DNA of 64,000 nucleotides from Bacillus_I endophytica_A. Lineage in GTDB: Bacteria; Bacillota; Bacilli; Bacillales; Bacillaceae_H. This document shows positions 35,326 to 43,965 of this stretch, piece after piece (the stretch's first letter is position 1; the number at the start of each line of letters is the position of its first letter). Both the position numbers and the translations under genes were made by a program. Location of the stretch: contig NZ_JALAMS010000011.1 of NCBI RefSeq assembly GCF_026790145.1, positions 186,001-250,000 of the forward strand, given 5' to 3'. Under the pieces are notes generated by a model. That model saw only the letters and a list, made by a program, of their open reading frames with translations, was not told the DNA's origin and searched no databases.

Positions 35326-35861
35326 TGCTTTTACTTAGCTTATTTTTAGGTTTTTTTATTGCTAATGTACTTGGATATGGCGGAGGCCCTGCTTCAATTC
35401 CGCTGATGTATGAAGAAGTTGTTGATCGCTATCATTGGCTCACAAATGCCGATTTTTCGAATATGCTTGCTCTTGGCAACGCCCTCCCTGGACCTATTGC
35501 AACAAAGATTGCGGCATATGTTGGCTACGATGTTTTTGGATGGTGGGGATTTCTCATTGCCTTATTTGCGACCGTTTTTCCATCGGCAATTGCTCTTATT
35601 CTTCTTCTCAAACTTATGCAGCGCCATCGTCAGTCTCAAGTTGTTAAAGGGATGACTCTTCTTGTTCAGCCTGTAATTGCTATTATGATGCTTTTACTAA
35701 CATGGGATATGATCAAAGATGCGGTTGGTTCAATTGGGATTTGGCAGTCGCTAATCATCGGACTGATTTCTCTTTTAGCACTCGCGAAATTTAAAATTCA
35801 CCCTGCTTTTATGATTATCGCCGCATTTGCTTACGGAGGATTTGTTATTCCGCATCTTTAA
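35322..35861 (+). CDS. ywrA: Chromate transporter half, YwrA
   Basis: 179-residue second CHR domain, with GYGGGPASIPLM and NALPGPIATKIAAYVGYD mirroring its partner. Start overlaps the ywrB stop (ATGA), with AAGGGG upstream. The two short CHR proteins work together in B. subtilis-type chromate resistance. Confidence 0.87.
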   Translation: MMLLLSLFLGFFIANVLGYGGGPASIPLMYEEVVDRYHWLTNADFSNMLALGNALPGPIATKIAAYVGYDVFGWWGFLIALFATVFPSAIALILLLKLMQRHRQSQVVKGMTLLVQPVIAIMMLLLTWDMIKDAVGSIGIWQSLIIGLISLLALAKFKIHPAFMIIAAFAYGGFVIPHL

Positions 35862-35887
35862 TCTATTCGTAAAACTCGTTATCTATA

Positions 35888-35940
35888 ATTCAATCAAAAG
35901 AAGCACACTCACATTGAGAATGTGCTTCTTTTGATTGAAT
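35888..35940 (+). terminator. Strong hairpin after ywrA
   Basis: A perfect inverted repeat of 20 bases per arm (ATTCAATCAAAAGAAGCACA and its complement) with a 13-base loop. It ends the ywrC-ywrB-ywrA operon. It is longer than the other terminators here. Confidence 0.8.
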
Positions 35941-36013
35941 TCTTTAAAACTACTTTGACACACTGTGTTTTTCTTCTTTATACTATATATGGAATATTAT
36001 GTAGGAGGAGAAA

Positions 36014-36379
36014 ATGAATAAAACAAACTTCATCATTTTCATCACAACTTTTCTGCTTGGGACTTCTTATACGATTTTCAAAATTATAACAGGAGAAAAG
36101 ATTGGATTTAACGAATTTCTTTTCTTCTCTATGTTACTTATGCTGTATCTTCCAACCATCACAACAAAAATAGAGAGAAGTGAGGAAGAGAAAAGAAAAA
36201 TAGCTGAAAAAAGCTCTAAAATAAGTTACTTTCTCCTGCTTCTCTTCCTATTCCTTGCTGTCTTAGTTGAGGATATCCTAACAGGGGAAATAAATACGTT
36301 ATTAGCAGGAGTTCTTGCACTTGGAATGGCTACGCTACCACTCGTAGAATTTTTGATGATGAAAAAATACCGTTCATAA
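36014..36379 (+). CDS. Hypothetical four-helix membrane protein
   Basis: 121 residues, helices at about 5-24, 32-50, 70-88 and 93-112, with a charged loop ERSEEEKRKIAEKS. AGGAGGAGAAA precedes the ATG. Family not recognised. Confidence 0.65.
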   Translation: MNKTNFIIFITTFLLGTSYTIFKIITGEKIGFNEFLFFSMLLMLYLPTITTKIERSEEEKRKIAEKSSKISYFLLLLFLFLAVLVEDILTGEINTLLAGVLALGMATLPLVEFLMMKKYRS

Positions 36380-36392
36380 TCCTATTTCACAC

Positions 36393-36432
36393 AAAAAGAG
36401 GAACGATGGAATTTTCCACAGTTCCTCTTTTT
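36393..36432. terminator. Bidirectional terminator
   Basis: AAAAAGAGGAAC/GTTCCTCTTTTT stem between converging genes. Confidence 0.85.
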
Positions 36433-36451
36433 CGATACAACACAAACTATT

Positions 36452-36730
36452 TTAACTTTCCTGGAGCTTATTCTCTAGCTCTTTTTTTAATATTTCTGCG
36501 CCTTCATCACTTAGCACAATATTCCCTGGATACACTTTGTTATCTGAAGACACTTCTCCTGTAATGATACATTCCAAGTTAGATTTGTATTTTTGCAAAA
36601 TGATTTTTTCTTCATCAATAAAAATCTCAATCGGATCTTTTTCATGAATAGAAAAGGTTCTTCTAAGTTCTTTCGGCAACACAACTCTGCCTAGTTCATC
36701 TACTTTTCTCACAATACCTGTACTTTTCAT
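36452..36730 (-). CDS. abh: AbrB-family transition-state regulator (Abh-like)
   Basis: 92 residues, the length of B. subtilis Abh (AbrB has 96). The N-terminal swapped-hairpin DNA-binding domain reads MKSTGIVRKVDELGRVVLP, and the C-terminal multimerisation domain follows. The ATG at 36730 has GAGGTGAGC upstream; the longer frame start lacks a ribosome site. Could equally be a second AbrB paralogue. Confidence 0.75.
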   Translation of the reverse strand: MKSTGIVRKVDELGRVVLPKELRRTFSIHEKDPIEIFIDEEKIILQKYKSNLECIITGEVSSDNKVYPGNIVLSDEGAEILKKELENKLQES

Positions 36731-36893
36731 AAAACGCTCACCTCGTTTTCTTTTATTTTTACCGCCACAGCAAGTTATATAATAAATCGTTAGCAACAGG
36801 TTTAAGAGAGCGGTTGTTGTACTGGTATACTCTTTCTTTTACCTCATTACACTCCAGAGCAAACCTATTCTAGCAATCCTTTCCTTAAACCTA

Positions 36894-36920
36894 TAAAAAA
36901 AAGAAGCGCACTCCCGCTTC
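36894..36920 (-). terminator. Terminator of the HD-GYP gene
   Basis: GAAGCG/CGCTTC stem, T8 on the minus strand, right after the stop codon. Confidence 0.75.
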
Positions 36921-38117
36921 CTACAAACCTTCTATTCTTTTCTCTCTCTGTTTTCGGCCATACTCTAAGCCATCATAAATTTCTCTAAATCGATTTTTTA
37001 CATCTTTCAGGGATTCGATCAGCCAAGGATCAAACTGTGTTCCTTTTGCTAACTCTAAACGATAAAAATCCTCTTCAAATTTGATTCCTTGTCGATAAGA
37101 GCGGGTCGTTGTCATCGCATCAAAAGCATCCGCAATAGCCAGAACCCGAGCATCTAGCGGAATGTCTCTCCCTTTCAGACCTGAAGGATATCCTGTTCCA
37201 TCCCATCGTTCATGATGATAAAGAACCCCTGCTTTTAAGAGTTGCAGTCGGCTCATTCGCTCAATCATTTGAGCTCCGACAGTTGAATGAGTTTTAATTG
37301 TTTCATATTCTTTTTCAATCAGTCTACCTTTTTTCCTTAAAATATGTTCGGAAACGTTAATTTTCCCAATGTCGTGAAGAAGTCCGCTTAGTCTAAGTCT
37401 TTTCAAGTCTTGTTCACGATAATCTGGCAAAGCGCTTGCAAGAGCAACAGCATACCGACTGACGCGCTCACTATGGCCACACGTATAAACGTCTTTTGCT
37501 TCTACTGCCACAACAAACGTATTCACAATCTCTTCGATTGTTGTCTCCGTTGAGTCTTTCACAAGATCCACTTGTCTTCTATAGATAAGATGAAGCGTTC
37601 GCAGCACGAGAAAGCTTAACGTTGATAAAATAATATACAATAAAATCCGATTTGAAATATCAATGTTATCTGCCGTATAGTTCTTTTTAGGCAGCTTTAT
37701 ACTGAAGAAGGCTAGCAATCCTAATCCAATCAATGAATAATAAAAAAGCGTCTTCTTTTCTCCATATATGCCAGCAAGAAGCGGTAGAAGTAAGAAAAAG
37801 CTCCATGCTTCAGAGTAGCCTGACTGAAAGTATACAACAATAAGTAGTCCAACAGAATAGATGAGAATCATATGCTGATAGATGCTAGCTTTAAAATCAA
37901 TATATCTTTTTAAACTGCCCATCATAATTAAAAGAGCTAAGCAAATTAAAAAGGATGGTAAACTGGCTCTCGAGAAGTTTACTTGGAAAAGATAGAAAAA
38001 CGTATTCCAAGCGCAGCTTAATCCTAAAAAAACAACAATGACCCGATAAAGGTATGTTGTTACTTTTAAACGATGATCATTAAAATAGTCCTCATACAGT
38101 TCGGTGTGTTGTGCCAT
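36921..38117 (-). CDS. Membrane HD-GYP domain phosphohydrolase
   Basis: 398 residues: six membrane helices in the first 190 residues, then an HD-GYP domain with HSERVSRYAVALA, LLHDIGKINVSE, HHERWDGTGYP and DARVLAIADAFDAMT. HD-GYP domains with the full HHExxDGxGYP motif hydrolyse cyclic di-GMP. The membrane part is a likely sensor (inference). ATG behind GAGGAGATCTCGAA. Confidence 0.85.
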   Translation of the reverse strand: MAQHTELYEDYFNDHRLKVTTYLYRVIVVFLGLSCAWNTFFYLFQVNFSRASLPSFLICLALLIMMGSLKRYIDFKASIYQHMILIYSVGLLIVVYFQSGYSEAWSFFLLLPLLAGIYGEKKTLFYYSLIGLGLLAFFSIKLPKKNYTADNIDISNRILLYIILSTLSFLVLRTLHLIYRRQVDLVKDSTETTIEEIVNTFVVAVEAKDVYTCGHSERVSRYAVALASALPDYREQDLKRLRLSGLLHDIGKINVSEHILRKKGRLIEKEYETIKTHSTVGAQMIERMSRLQLLKAGVLYHHERWDGTGYPSGLKGRDIPLDARVLAIADAFDAMTTTRSYRQGIKFEEDFYRLELAKGTQFDPWLIESLKDVKNRFREIYDGLEYGRKQREKRIEGL

Positions 38118-38374
38118 TTCGAGATCTCCTCATTATTCAAAATGCCTTTTTATTGTAACATCTTTTTCCTCTTATGTGGGAAGTTTTGTAGAATAATGAC
38201 TTTTCTTTACATATAGTGCTTATTTTCACTGTTTTGTTAAAGAAAAACTAAAAAAGCAGGGTTAATGTCCTTTGTTCACCTCACTATTTTCTAGAGGCTT
38301 TTTTACTTTTCATAAAAAAATGCTAAACATTGTTTAACATGTTCCGATACTTATAAATGCAGAAAGGATTTTCA

Positions 38375-38830
38375 CTATTTGCTGATGATCCTCGAAAACT
38401 TTCCAACAATCGTGAAATTCTCCATTGTTTCCGCTCCTGTTACATATTTCGGGCCGCTGCGCAGCCACGCGTGGGCAATTAAGCGTCCGTCTTTGTCTTT
38501 TCCCGTGCCTAAATACAGCGTACCTTCAATATTTCGACGTCCAAGCATTTTCATTGCGGCAATTGCTTTCACTAAGCATTCACTTTCCCAAAAAGTATAC
38601 TTACTCATAATATGAACAGCATAAGAAATATCGCGTAGCATCAGCTCATTTGAAGGATTTTCGATCATTGCTGTTTCTTCCATATACTCACCTAGCGTTG
38701 GAGCTACTTTAGCAAATGGTCTGCTTTTTAAAAACCGTCCATAGCCTAAATAAAAGAAAGCTTCTAAAAGTAAAAGCTGCTGCTCCCATTCTAGCTTTGA
38801 GAACGTTTTTAATTTATAAATTAGTTTCAC
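38375..38830 (-). CDS. Lasso peptide B2-type transglutaminase-like protease
   Basis: 151 residues resembling lasso peptide B2 proteins, which remove the leader peptide. The catalytic Cys is in ESECLVKAIAAMKMLGRRN, and the His in IAHAWLRSGPKYVTGA, both intact. The second GTG at 38830 is favoured (GGAG eight bases upstream) over the first at 38839. No precursor, B1 (RRE) protein or ABC transporter is visible, and the neighbouring synthetase is a ruin, so the protein is probably orphaned. Confidence 0.75.
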   Translation of the reverse strand: MKLIYKLKTFSKLEWEQQLLLLEAFFYLGYGRFLKSRPFAKVAPTLGEYMEETAMIENPSNELMLRDISYAVHIMSKYTFWESECLVKAIAAMKMLGRRNIEGTLYLGTGKDKDGRLIAHAWLRSGPKYVTGAETMENFTIVGKFSRIISK

Positions 38831-38909
38831 TCTCTTCACTCCTTTACATTACTTTAATAAGCTTTTCACTCTGTAAATGTGAAAGAAAAGATAAAACGTG
38901 ATTCTCGCA

Positions 38910-39266
38910 CTACTTTCTTGGCATGTCATATTTATTCAAAGTTTTTTCATTATTTAAAAAATAAGGTGTACGACATCCCGAAAAATCGCGAGATCAAGAC
39001 AGTTTTCCTCTTTTCTCATCCCAAATCATAAACGCAAAATCGCCAACGAGAAACTTTGGCATTTCTTCTCCCCACTTCGAATAAGCGTGTAAAAGAAGTT
39101 CGCTATCTTTGATAGAATCTCTATATTTTATATCTATTCCTAATCTATTAAATAATTCATCTCGATTGTCGATGATAGCATCTGTTGTAATAGCGAGCTT
39201 TCGTTCACTTTGTAATAAAGGCGAGATCATTAAGGTTTTTATAATAACGGTATTTTTATATAACAT
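38910..39266 (-). pseudogene. Remnant of asparagine-synthetase-like lasso cyclase (C protein)
   Basis: The minus-strand frame reads SERKLAITTDAIIDNRDELF, then WGEEMPKFLVGDFAFMIWDEK, part of the glutamine-amidotransferase-like domain of AsnB/lasso C proteins. It stops at TGA (38994-38996), yet the same frame continues as SRDFSGCRTPYF, the next family motif. So the stop is a nonsense mutation. The true start is missing and all 450 or so C-terminal residues (the synthetase domain) are deleted. Adjacent to the B2 gene, as in paeninodin-type clusters. Confidence 0.78.
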
Positions 39267-39298
39267 TTTCAGATTAACTTTCTTTCAACTTTTTTAAC

Positions 39299-39661
39299 GT
39301 CTTTCCGAAAGAAGTCTCCCTCTTCAAGTACGTGAAGGGCTTAGCCCAGTAGTAAGGGGGAGATGAATTTCGGTTAGGCGTTAGCCTAAAGGTTTTTCGT
39401 ACAAGTGTTCTTATGATAAAATACACGTATGACATGTTCTTGGACAAGTGATTATATAAGGTTGAGTGGACAAACTAAAAGGCGAAAACCAAGCTAAATC
39501 CTTCCACTCGTAAAATAATCAAGGTAACGAAAGAACTTACATTCGTTGGACATCTACCGCAGGAACTGCGGGAAGTAACGCTCAAGGAGATGAAAGGTTG
39601 CTTTCGTCATGGAGTTGAGAAGCTCCTACTTCAAGCGTTAGCTAAGTGGTGAGTAGTTCAC
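39299..39661 (+). mobile_element. IS200/IS605-like remnant with highly structured RNA-like sequence
   Basis: No gene. The left end follows TTTAAC (39293-39298), a target used by IS605-type elements. It folds into a multi-stem: CCGAAA/TTTCGG (39305-39310, 39368-39373), TCTCCC/GGGAGA (39315-39320, 39358-39363), hairpins CTTCA..TGAAG (39322-39337), GGGCTTAGCCC, and TTAGGC-GTTA-GCCTAA (39374-39389). The right end has CCGCAG-GAA-CTGCGG and then GAAGCTCCTACTTCAAGC...AAGTGGTGAGTAGTTCAC. That layout closely resembles the right end/guide-RNA scaffold of tnpB elements. It lacks tnpA and tnpB, so it would be non-autonomous. The identification rests on memory of such ends. Confidence 0.6.
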
Positions 39662-39751
39662 ACTATCGCCTTTTTCATAAAAAATTAATCCCCCATTTTT
39701 ATGTAGGAAACTTCTCATGAAAGTAATAAAGTACAAAAAAGACTTCGCTCA

Positions 39752-41260
39752 TCACGAAGTCTTTTCCTCAGTTAAAATCTCAATAAAATTCCCGAATGCC
39801 TCTCTTCCTTCTCTATCTTGTTTAAACACCCCAGCATCTTCAAGAACACGCAGAAACTTCATGCCAACCTCTTTTTGGAGGACTTCTGTTATGTTCTCTT
39901 TTGTTAGTTGATCTTTATACGTTTCTTTAATTTCCTCAGCCCAGTGAAGATGATAAGTAGCAATTTCATTTTGTTCACCTAGTAAAAACTGAGCTACTTC
40001 TTTAAGCTCTTTTTCAAGACGAGAGGGTAACACCGCAAGGCCCATTACTTCAATTAAGCCGATGTTCTCTTTTTTGATATGATGAACATCTTCATGGGGA
40101 TGAAAGATGCCAAGTGGGTAATCTTCTGTTGTTCGATTGTTCCGTAAAACAAGATCTATTTCAAACTGACCGTCCCTCATTCTCGCAATTGGTGTAACCG
40201 TATTATGAGGAGTATCTCCTGTATAGGCTTCTATGCTAACTGTAGGATCACTATAGTTTTTCCATATTTCGAGAACAAGGGAAGAAGCTCGAACAAGCTC
40301 TTCCCGCTCTTTGCTTCGAAGACGAATGACAGACATTGGCCAGTTCACAATTGCTCCGTGAACGTTCGGAAACTCTTTTAATGTAAATACATGATTTTCT
40401 TTTGCTTTTGCCATTGAGAATTCATAGTTTCCACCTTGATAATGATCATGCGTTAGGATAGAACCCCCTACAATCGGAAGATCTGCATTTGATCCGATAA
40501 AATAGTGAGGAAACTTTTCCACAAATTCTAGCAATCTTGTAAATGTGCTCTTACTTATTTTCATATCACAATGCTCGCTTGATAGAACAATGCAGTGTTC
40601 GTTGTAGTACACGTATGGTGAGTATTGAAGTAACCACTCTTCATTCCTTAAGTTCATTCGAATCATTCGGTGATTCGAACGTGCTGGATGACCAATTCTT
40701 CCTTCATATCCTTCATTTTCAATACAAAGCAAGCATTTTGGATACGGATATTTCGTTTGTTTTTTTTGTTTTTCAGCAGCAATTTGTTTTGGGTCTTTTT
40801 CCGGCTTAGACAAGTTAATGGTAATATCTAACTCTCCGTAATCTGTGTTCACTTTATAAGCAATATTTTTGGCAATTTGCTTTGTTTGAATATAGTTGCT
40901 GTTCTGACTAAATGTATAAAAGTAGTTTGTAGCGTGTTCTGGATCATTTTTATAGTATTCATAAAAAGTTCGATTAACGTCTGAAGGTCTTGGCAAGAAC
41001 ACGTTCATAATGTTACTACTTAACATTTCTTTTTCGTCTAACATGTCTGAAATGATATGATTCTCAACAGCATAACTCACAAGTTTTTCAACTAAGTCTG
41101 GAATCTCTCCTTCCTCTGTCTCTTCTACATGCTCGGGGAACACGTCAAATCCTAAAAGTGATAGCAACCTATTTCTCGCATAGATACGGTCTTCAGATTC
41201 AATTAAGTTTACCGTGAATGCTTTTTCAACCAGACTTTGTATGGCGCTAAAAATGTTCAC
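39752..41260 (-). CDS. galT: UDP-glucose-hexose-1-phosphate uridylyltransferase
   Basis: 502-residue Gram-positive (class 2) GalT that exchanges UMP between UDP-glucose and galactose-1-phosphate in the Leloir pathway. Landmarks are YPYPKCLLCIENEGYEGR, the active-site region LTHDHYQGG, and CIVLSSEHCDM. GTG at 41260 is preferred (AGGAG eight bases upstream); an ATG at 41281 lacks a ribosome site. It follows galK by about 30 bases, one operon. Confidence 0.92.
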   Translation of the reverse strand: MNIFSAIQSLVEKAFTVNLIESEDRIYARNRLLSLLGFDVFPEHVEETEEGEIPDLVEKLVSYAVENHIISDMLDEKEMLSSNIMNVFLPRPSDVNRTFYEYYKNDPEHATNYFYTFSQNSNYIQTKQIAKNIAYKVNTDYGELDITINLSKPEKDPKQIAAEKQKKQTKYPYPKCLLCIENEGYEGRIGHPARSNHRMIRMNLRNEEWLLQYSPYVYYNEHCIVLSSEHCDMKISKSTFTRLLEFVEKFPHYFIGSNADLPIVGGSILTHDHYQGGNYEFSMAKAKENHVFTLKEFPNVHGAIVNWPMSVIRLRSKEREELVRASSLVLEIWKNYSDPTVSIEAYTGDTPHNTVTPIARMRDGQFEIDLVLRNNRTTEDYPLGIFHPHEDVHHIKKENIGLIEVMGLAVLPSRLEKELKEVAQFLLGEQNEIATYHLHWAEEIKETYKDQLTKENITEVLQKEVGMKFLRVLEDAGVFKQDREGREAFGNFIEILTEEKTS

Positions 41261-41293
41261 TTTCTTCACTCCTGTCTCCATAAATTACAGCAC

Positions 41294-42475
41294 TTAACGC
41301 ATCACTTCTTGCGTAATTTCCTTTGTTCCTTCTCCGATATTCGCTACATAAAAAGTTGCCTCATACCCTATCTTCCTGGCATATTCTTCGCCTACTACTC
41401 TAATAAATTCTTCTGTCTTATCTTCTGCAACAATCGCAATAGCACAGCCGCCAAACCCTGCTCCAGTCATTCTTGCTCCAACTGTTCCGTCTCTTTTCCA
41501 CGCAGCTTCTACTAATGTATCAAGCTCAATTCCTGTTACTTCATAGTCATCACGCAAAGAGCGGTGTGATTCATTCATATAAGATCCAAATAAAGCTAAT
41601 CCATCATGTTCTAACGCTTGAAAAGCGCGTAAAATTCTTTGATTTTCATACACAGCATGTTTAGCTCTTTTCTCTAACACCCTATCGTTTATAAGATGAC
41701 GATGTTGTTCAAACTCAGTTTCTGTTAAATCGCCAAGCGATCCGATTGAAAGGCCTTTTTGCAGCCTAGAGAGAGCGCTTTCACATTCACTCCGACGTTC
41801 ATTATATTTAGAATCCGCAAGCTCTCTTCGTTTGTTTGTGTTCATAATAATAATTTGATGATTTCCTAGATTTAAAGGCATGTATTTGTATGTTAATGTA
41901 TTGCAGTCAAGCAAAATTCCGCAGTCCTTTTTTCCCATTCCAACGGCAAACTGATCCATAATTCCGCTTTGGACACCAATAAACTCATTTTCTACTTTCT
42001 TCCCGAGTGAAACAAGTTCTAGGCGCTCTATGTAAAGCTGAAACATTTCGCTTATAATAACGCCAATAAGCATCTCAAGCGAAGCTGAAGAAGACAAACC
42101 TGCTCCATTTGGAATATTTCCGTAAATCATAATGTCTAAGCCAGACGGAAGCGTCCATCCCTCTTGCCTGATATAGTGAATCATTCCTTTAGGATAGTTC
42201 CCCCATCCATCGCTCTCTTCATAATGAAGCTCATCAAGTGAAAAAGTAATTGTTCCTTGTTCAGGAAAGTTAAGCGAATACAATCTCACTTCACGATCCT
42301 CTCTCTTTCTAGCAACTCCATAAGTACCAAATGTAATGGCACACGGAAAAACGTGTCCCCCATTGTAGTCTGTATGTTCACCAATTAAATTAATTCTTCC
42401 TGGTGAAAAAAATAGACGCCCGTCTCTTCCTTGAAAAAGCTCATCAAATTTATTTAATAGCTCTTCTGTTTTCAC
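41294..42475 (-). CDS. galK: Galactokinase
   Basis: 393-residue GHMP kinase that phosphorylates galactose at C1. The galactose signature GRINLIGEHTDYNGG, the ATP loop PNGAGLSSSASLE and the C-terminal GARMTGAGFGGC are intact. The GTG at 42475 follows GGGGGGAGAAAAA. First gene of galK-galT; galE is not in the window. Confidence 0.95.
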   Translation of the reverse strand: MKTEELLNKFDELFQGRDGRLFFSPGRINLIGEHTDYNGGHVFPCAITFGTYGVARKREDREVRLYSLNFPEQGTITFSLDELHYEESDGWGNYPKGMIHYIRQEGWTLPSGLDIMIYGNIPNGAGLSSSASLEMLIGVIISEMFQLYIERLELVSLGKKVENEFIGVQSGIMDQFAVGMGKKDCGILLDCNTLTYKYMPLNLGNHQIIIMNTNKRRELADSKYNERRSECESALSRLQKGLSIGSLGDLTETEFEQHRHLINDRVLEKRAKHAVYENQRILRAFQALEHDGLALFGSYMNESHRSLRDDYEVTGIELDTLVEAAWKRDGTVGARMTGAGFGGCAIAIVAEDKTEEFIRVVGEEYARKIGYEATFYVANIGEGTKEITQEVMR

Positions 42476-42570
42476 TTTTTCTCCCCCCAATAGCTCTTTC
42501 CTTTATCATCTAGCATTTTCACTATTATTATTACAAGTATTTTATTATGTCAGAATTCTCCTTCATTTTA

Positions 42571-42620
42571 AGTTAAAAAGTAAAAAAGAGCAATATTTTT
42601 ACTAAATTTTTTACTAAAAA
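42571..42620. promoter_or_regulatory. Tandem LacI-family operator candidates upstream of galK
   Basis: TTTTTACTAAA (42596-42606) and the perfect palindrome TTTTTACTAAAAA (42608-42620) are 12 bases apart, about one helical turn. A weaker AAAAAGTAAAAAA lies at 42576. They sit between galK and the lacI-type gene, whose product may bind them. Confidence 0.5.
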
Positions 42621-42625
42621 TACAG

Positions 42626-42661
42626 AAAAAAGCTTGGAATATTTTTATTCCAAGCTTTTTT
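42626..42661 (-). terminator. Terminator of the LacI-family gene
   Basis: AAAAAAGCTTGGAAT/ATTCCAAGCTTTTTT stem that overlaps the stop of the regulator. Confidence 0.85.
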
Positions 42662-43646
42662 ACTTTGTGCTTTCACGAATGTTTAATACGGTTGAGAGCA
42701 CGACTTTCTTTGGAACTTCTCTTCCTTCAAGTCTTTCCATTAAGGAATCTACGGCTGTTTTACCCATAAGCTCTGTAAAGACTTTGACAGTGCTTAATGG
42801 GGGATAAACATGTTTTGATACGCTAAAATCATTCACTCCAATGATACTAACGGTTCCCGGAACAGAAATTCCCTCTTCATGCAGTGCCTTTAATGCTCCA
42901 AATGCCATTGAGTCATTTCCAAGGAAAAAGGCTGTTGGGAGATTTTCTTTATGGTCTCTAATTGCTTTTTTCATGAGAGCATAACCATCATTTACAGAGA
43001 AGTTTCCAATGTAAACAAATGATGAATCATAATGACCTTTCTCTATTAAAAAGCGCTCGAAACCCAGGCTTCTTGGATCTTGAATAAGAGCTGTTTGATC
43101 TCGATACGATTCCATTCCACCAATATAACCGATACGCGTATGTCCACTATCTAGAAAATATTGCAAAGCCTTCTCAGTTGCTCTTTCAAAATTGCTTATC
43201 ACTGAATCAAACATATCCTCATCTGGTGAGCAGTCCACAAAAACAACATGTGGAGACCTCTCCTTGAGCTTTTCCGCTTGATATAAACTAAACTTCCCAA
43301 TCGCAATGATACCGTCTATCTCTTCTGATTCTTTCAGGTTGTCCATTGACACTTTCATAAGCTCAATATTGTGAACCTCACACGCTTTTTCTACACCTAA
43401 GCTTATCGCGTGATAATAAAGGTCATCAAGCTCCTCCTCTTCCGTATACCAGCTTACAACCGCGAATTTGTATGCTTGAGCAAGCTTGCGTCCGCCTTTC
43501 TTTTTGTACTGAAGTTCTTTTGCTGCTTGAAACACCTTTTCTTTTGTTTCTTCACTAACAGAGAGAGATTTATCATAGTTCAATACGCGTGAAACGGTAG
43601 CAATGGAAACACCTACTCGCTTCGCTATGTCTTTGATTGTCGCCAT
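42660..43646 (-). CDS. LacI family transcriptional regulator
   Basis: 328 residues with the LacI helix-turn-helix and hinge (ATIKDIAKRVGVSIATVSRVLN) and a periplasmic-binding-like sugar domain. It resembles regulators of galactoside genes (GalR/MsmR type). Placed between galKT and the divergent symporter/alpha-galactosidase genes, both of which it may repress. AAAAGGAGCAAAAC before the ATG. Confidence 0.87.
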   Translation of the reverse strand: MATIKDIAKRVGVSIATVSRVLNYDKSLSVSEETKEKVFQAAKELQYKKKGGRKLAQAYKFAVVSWYTEEEELDDLYYHAISLGVEKACEVHNIELMKVSMDNLKESEEIDGIIAIGKFSLYQAEKLKERSPHVVFVDCSPDEDMFDSVISNFERATEKALQYFLDSGHTRIGYIGGMESYRDQTALIQDPRSLGFERFLIEKGHYDSSFVYIGNFSVNDGYALMKKAIRDHKENLPTAFFLGNDSMAFGALKALHEEGISVPGTVSIIGVNDFSVSKHVYPPLSTVKVFTELMGKTAVDSLMERLEGREVPKKVVLSTVLNIRESTK

Positions 43647-43965
43647 GTTTTGCTCCTTTTATCTTGTTTAAAATAAAATATACACTTTTTCATCTTCATT
43701 TATCATACCACATTGCTCTTTTAACTAATTTTTTTACTTTTAGAAAAGAAAAGTTTTCCCCATTTCCACTAAATAAACGATGATACAAAATCTTTTCTTT
43801 TTTTATCTTTCACTATTATTTCTCCTATATATCTAACATTTTGACTGATAGTTAAAACATAATACCCTACTTTTCTGTTTCTTCCGCAACTATACTAAAT
43901 GCACGCACTACAATTCTCTCTAACATATGAGTTGTTATGTAAGGGATTACAAAGGGGTATGGGGA
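43647..43965. promoter_or_regulatory. Divergent promoter region between LacI gene and galactoside operon
   Basis: 319 A/T-rich bases with TTTTTTTACTTTTAG at about 43729-43744, similar to the tandem motif before galK, as expected if the same regulator binds here. No gene is seen. Confidence 0.45.

Noticed and set aside
34735..35861. Chromate transporter split in two as a possible frameshifted pseudogene
   Set aside because: Each half has its own start and ribosome site, and two-gene CHR transporters (ywrB-ywrA) are normal in Bacillus.
35888..35940. 20-base-arm inverted repeat as a transposon end or operator
   Set aside because: It lies right after an operon stop and fits a long intrinsic terminator; no gene or target duplication beside it.
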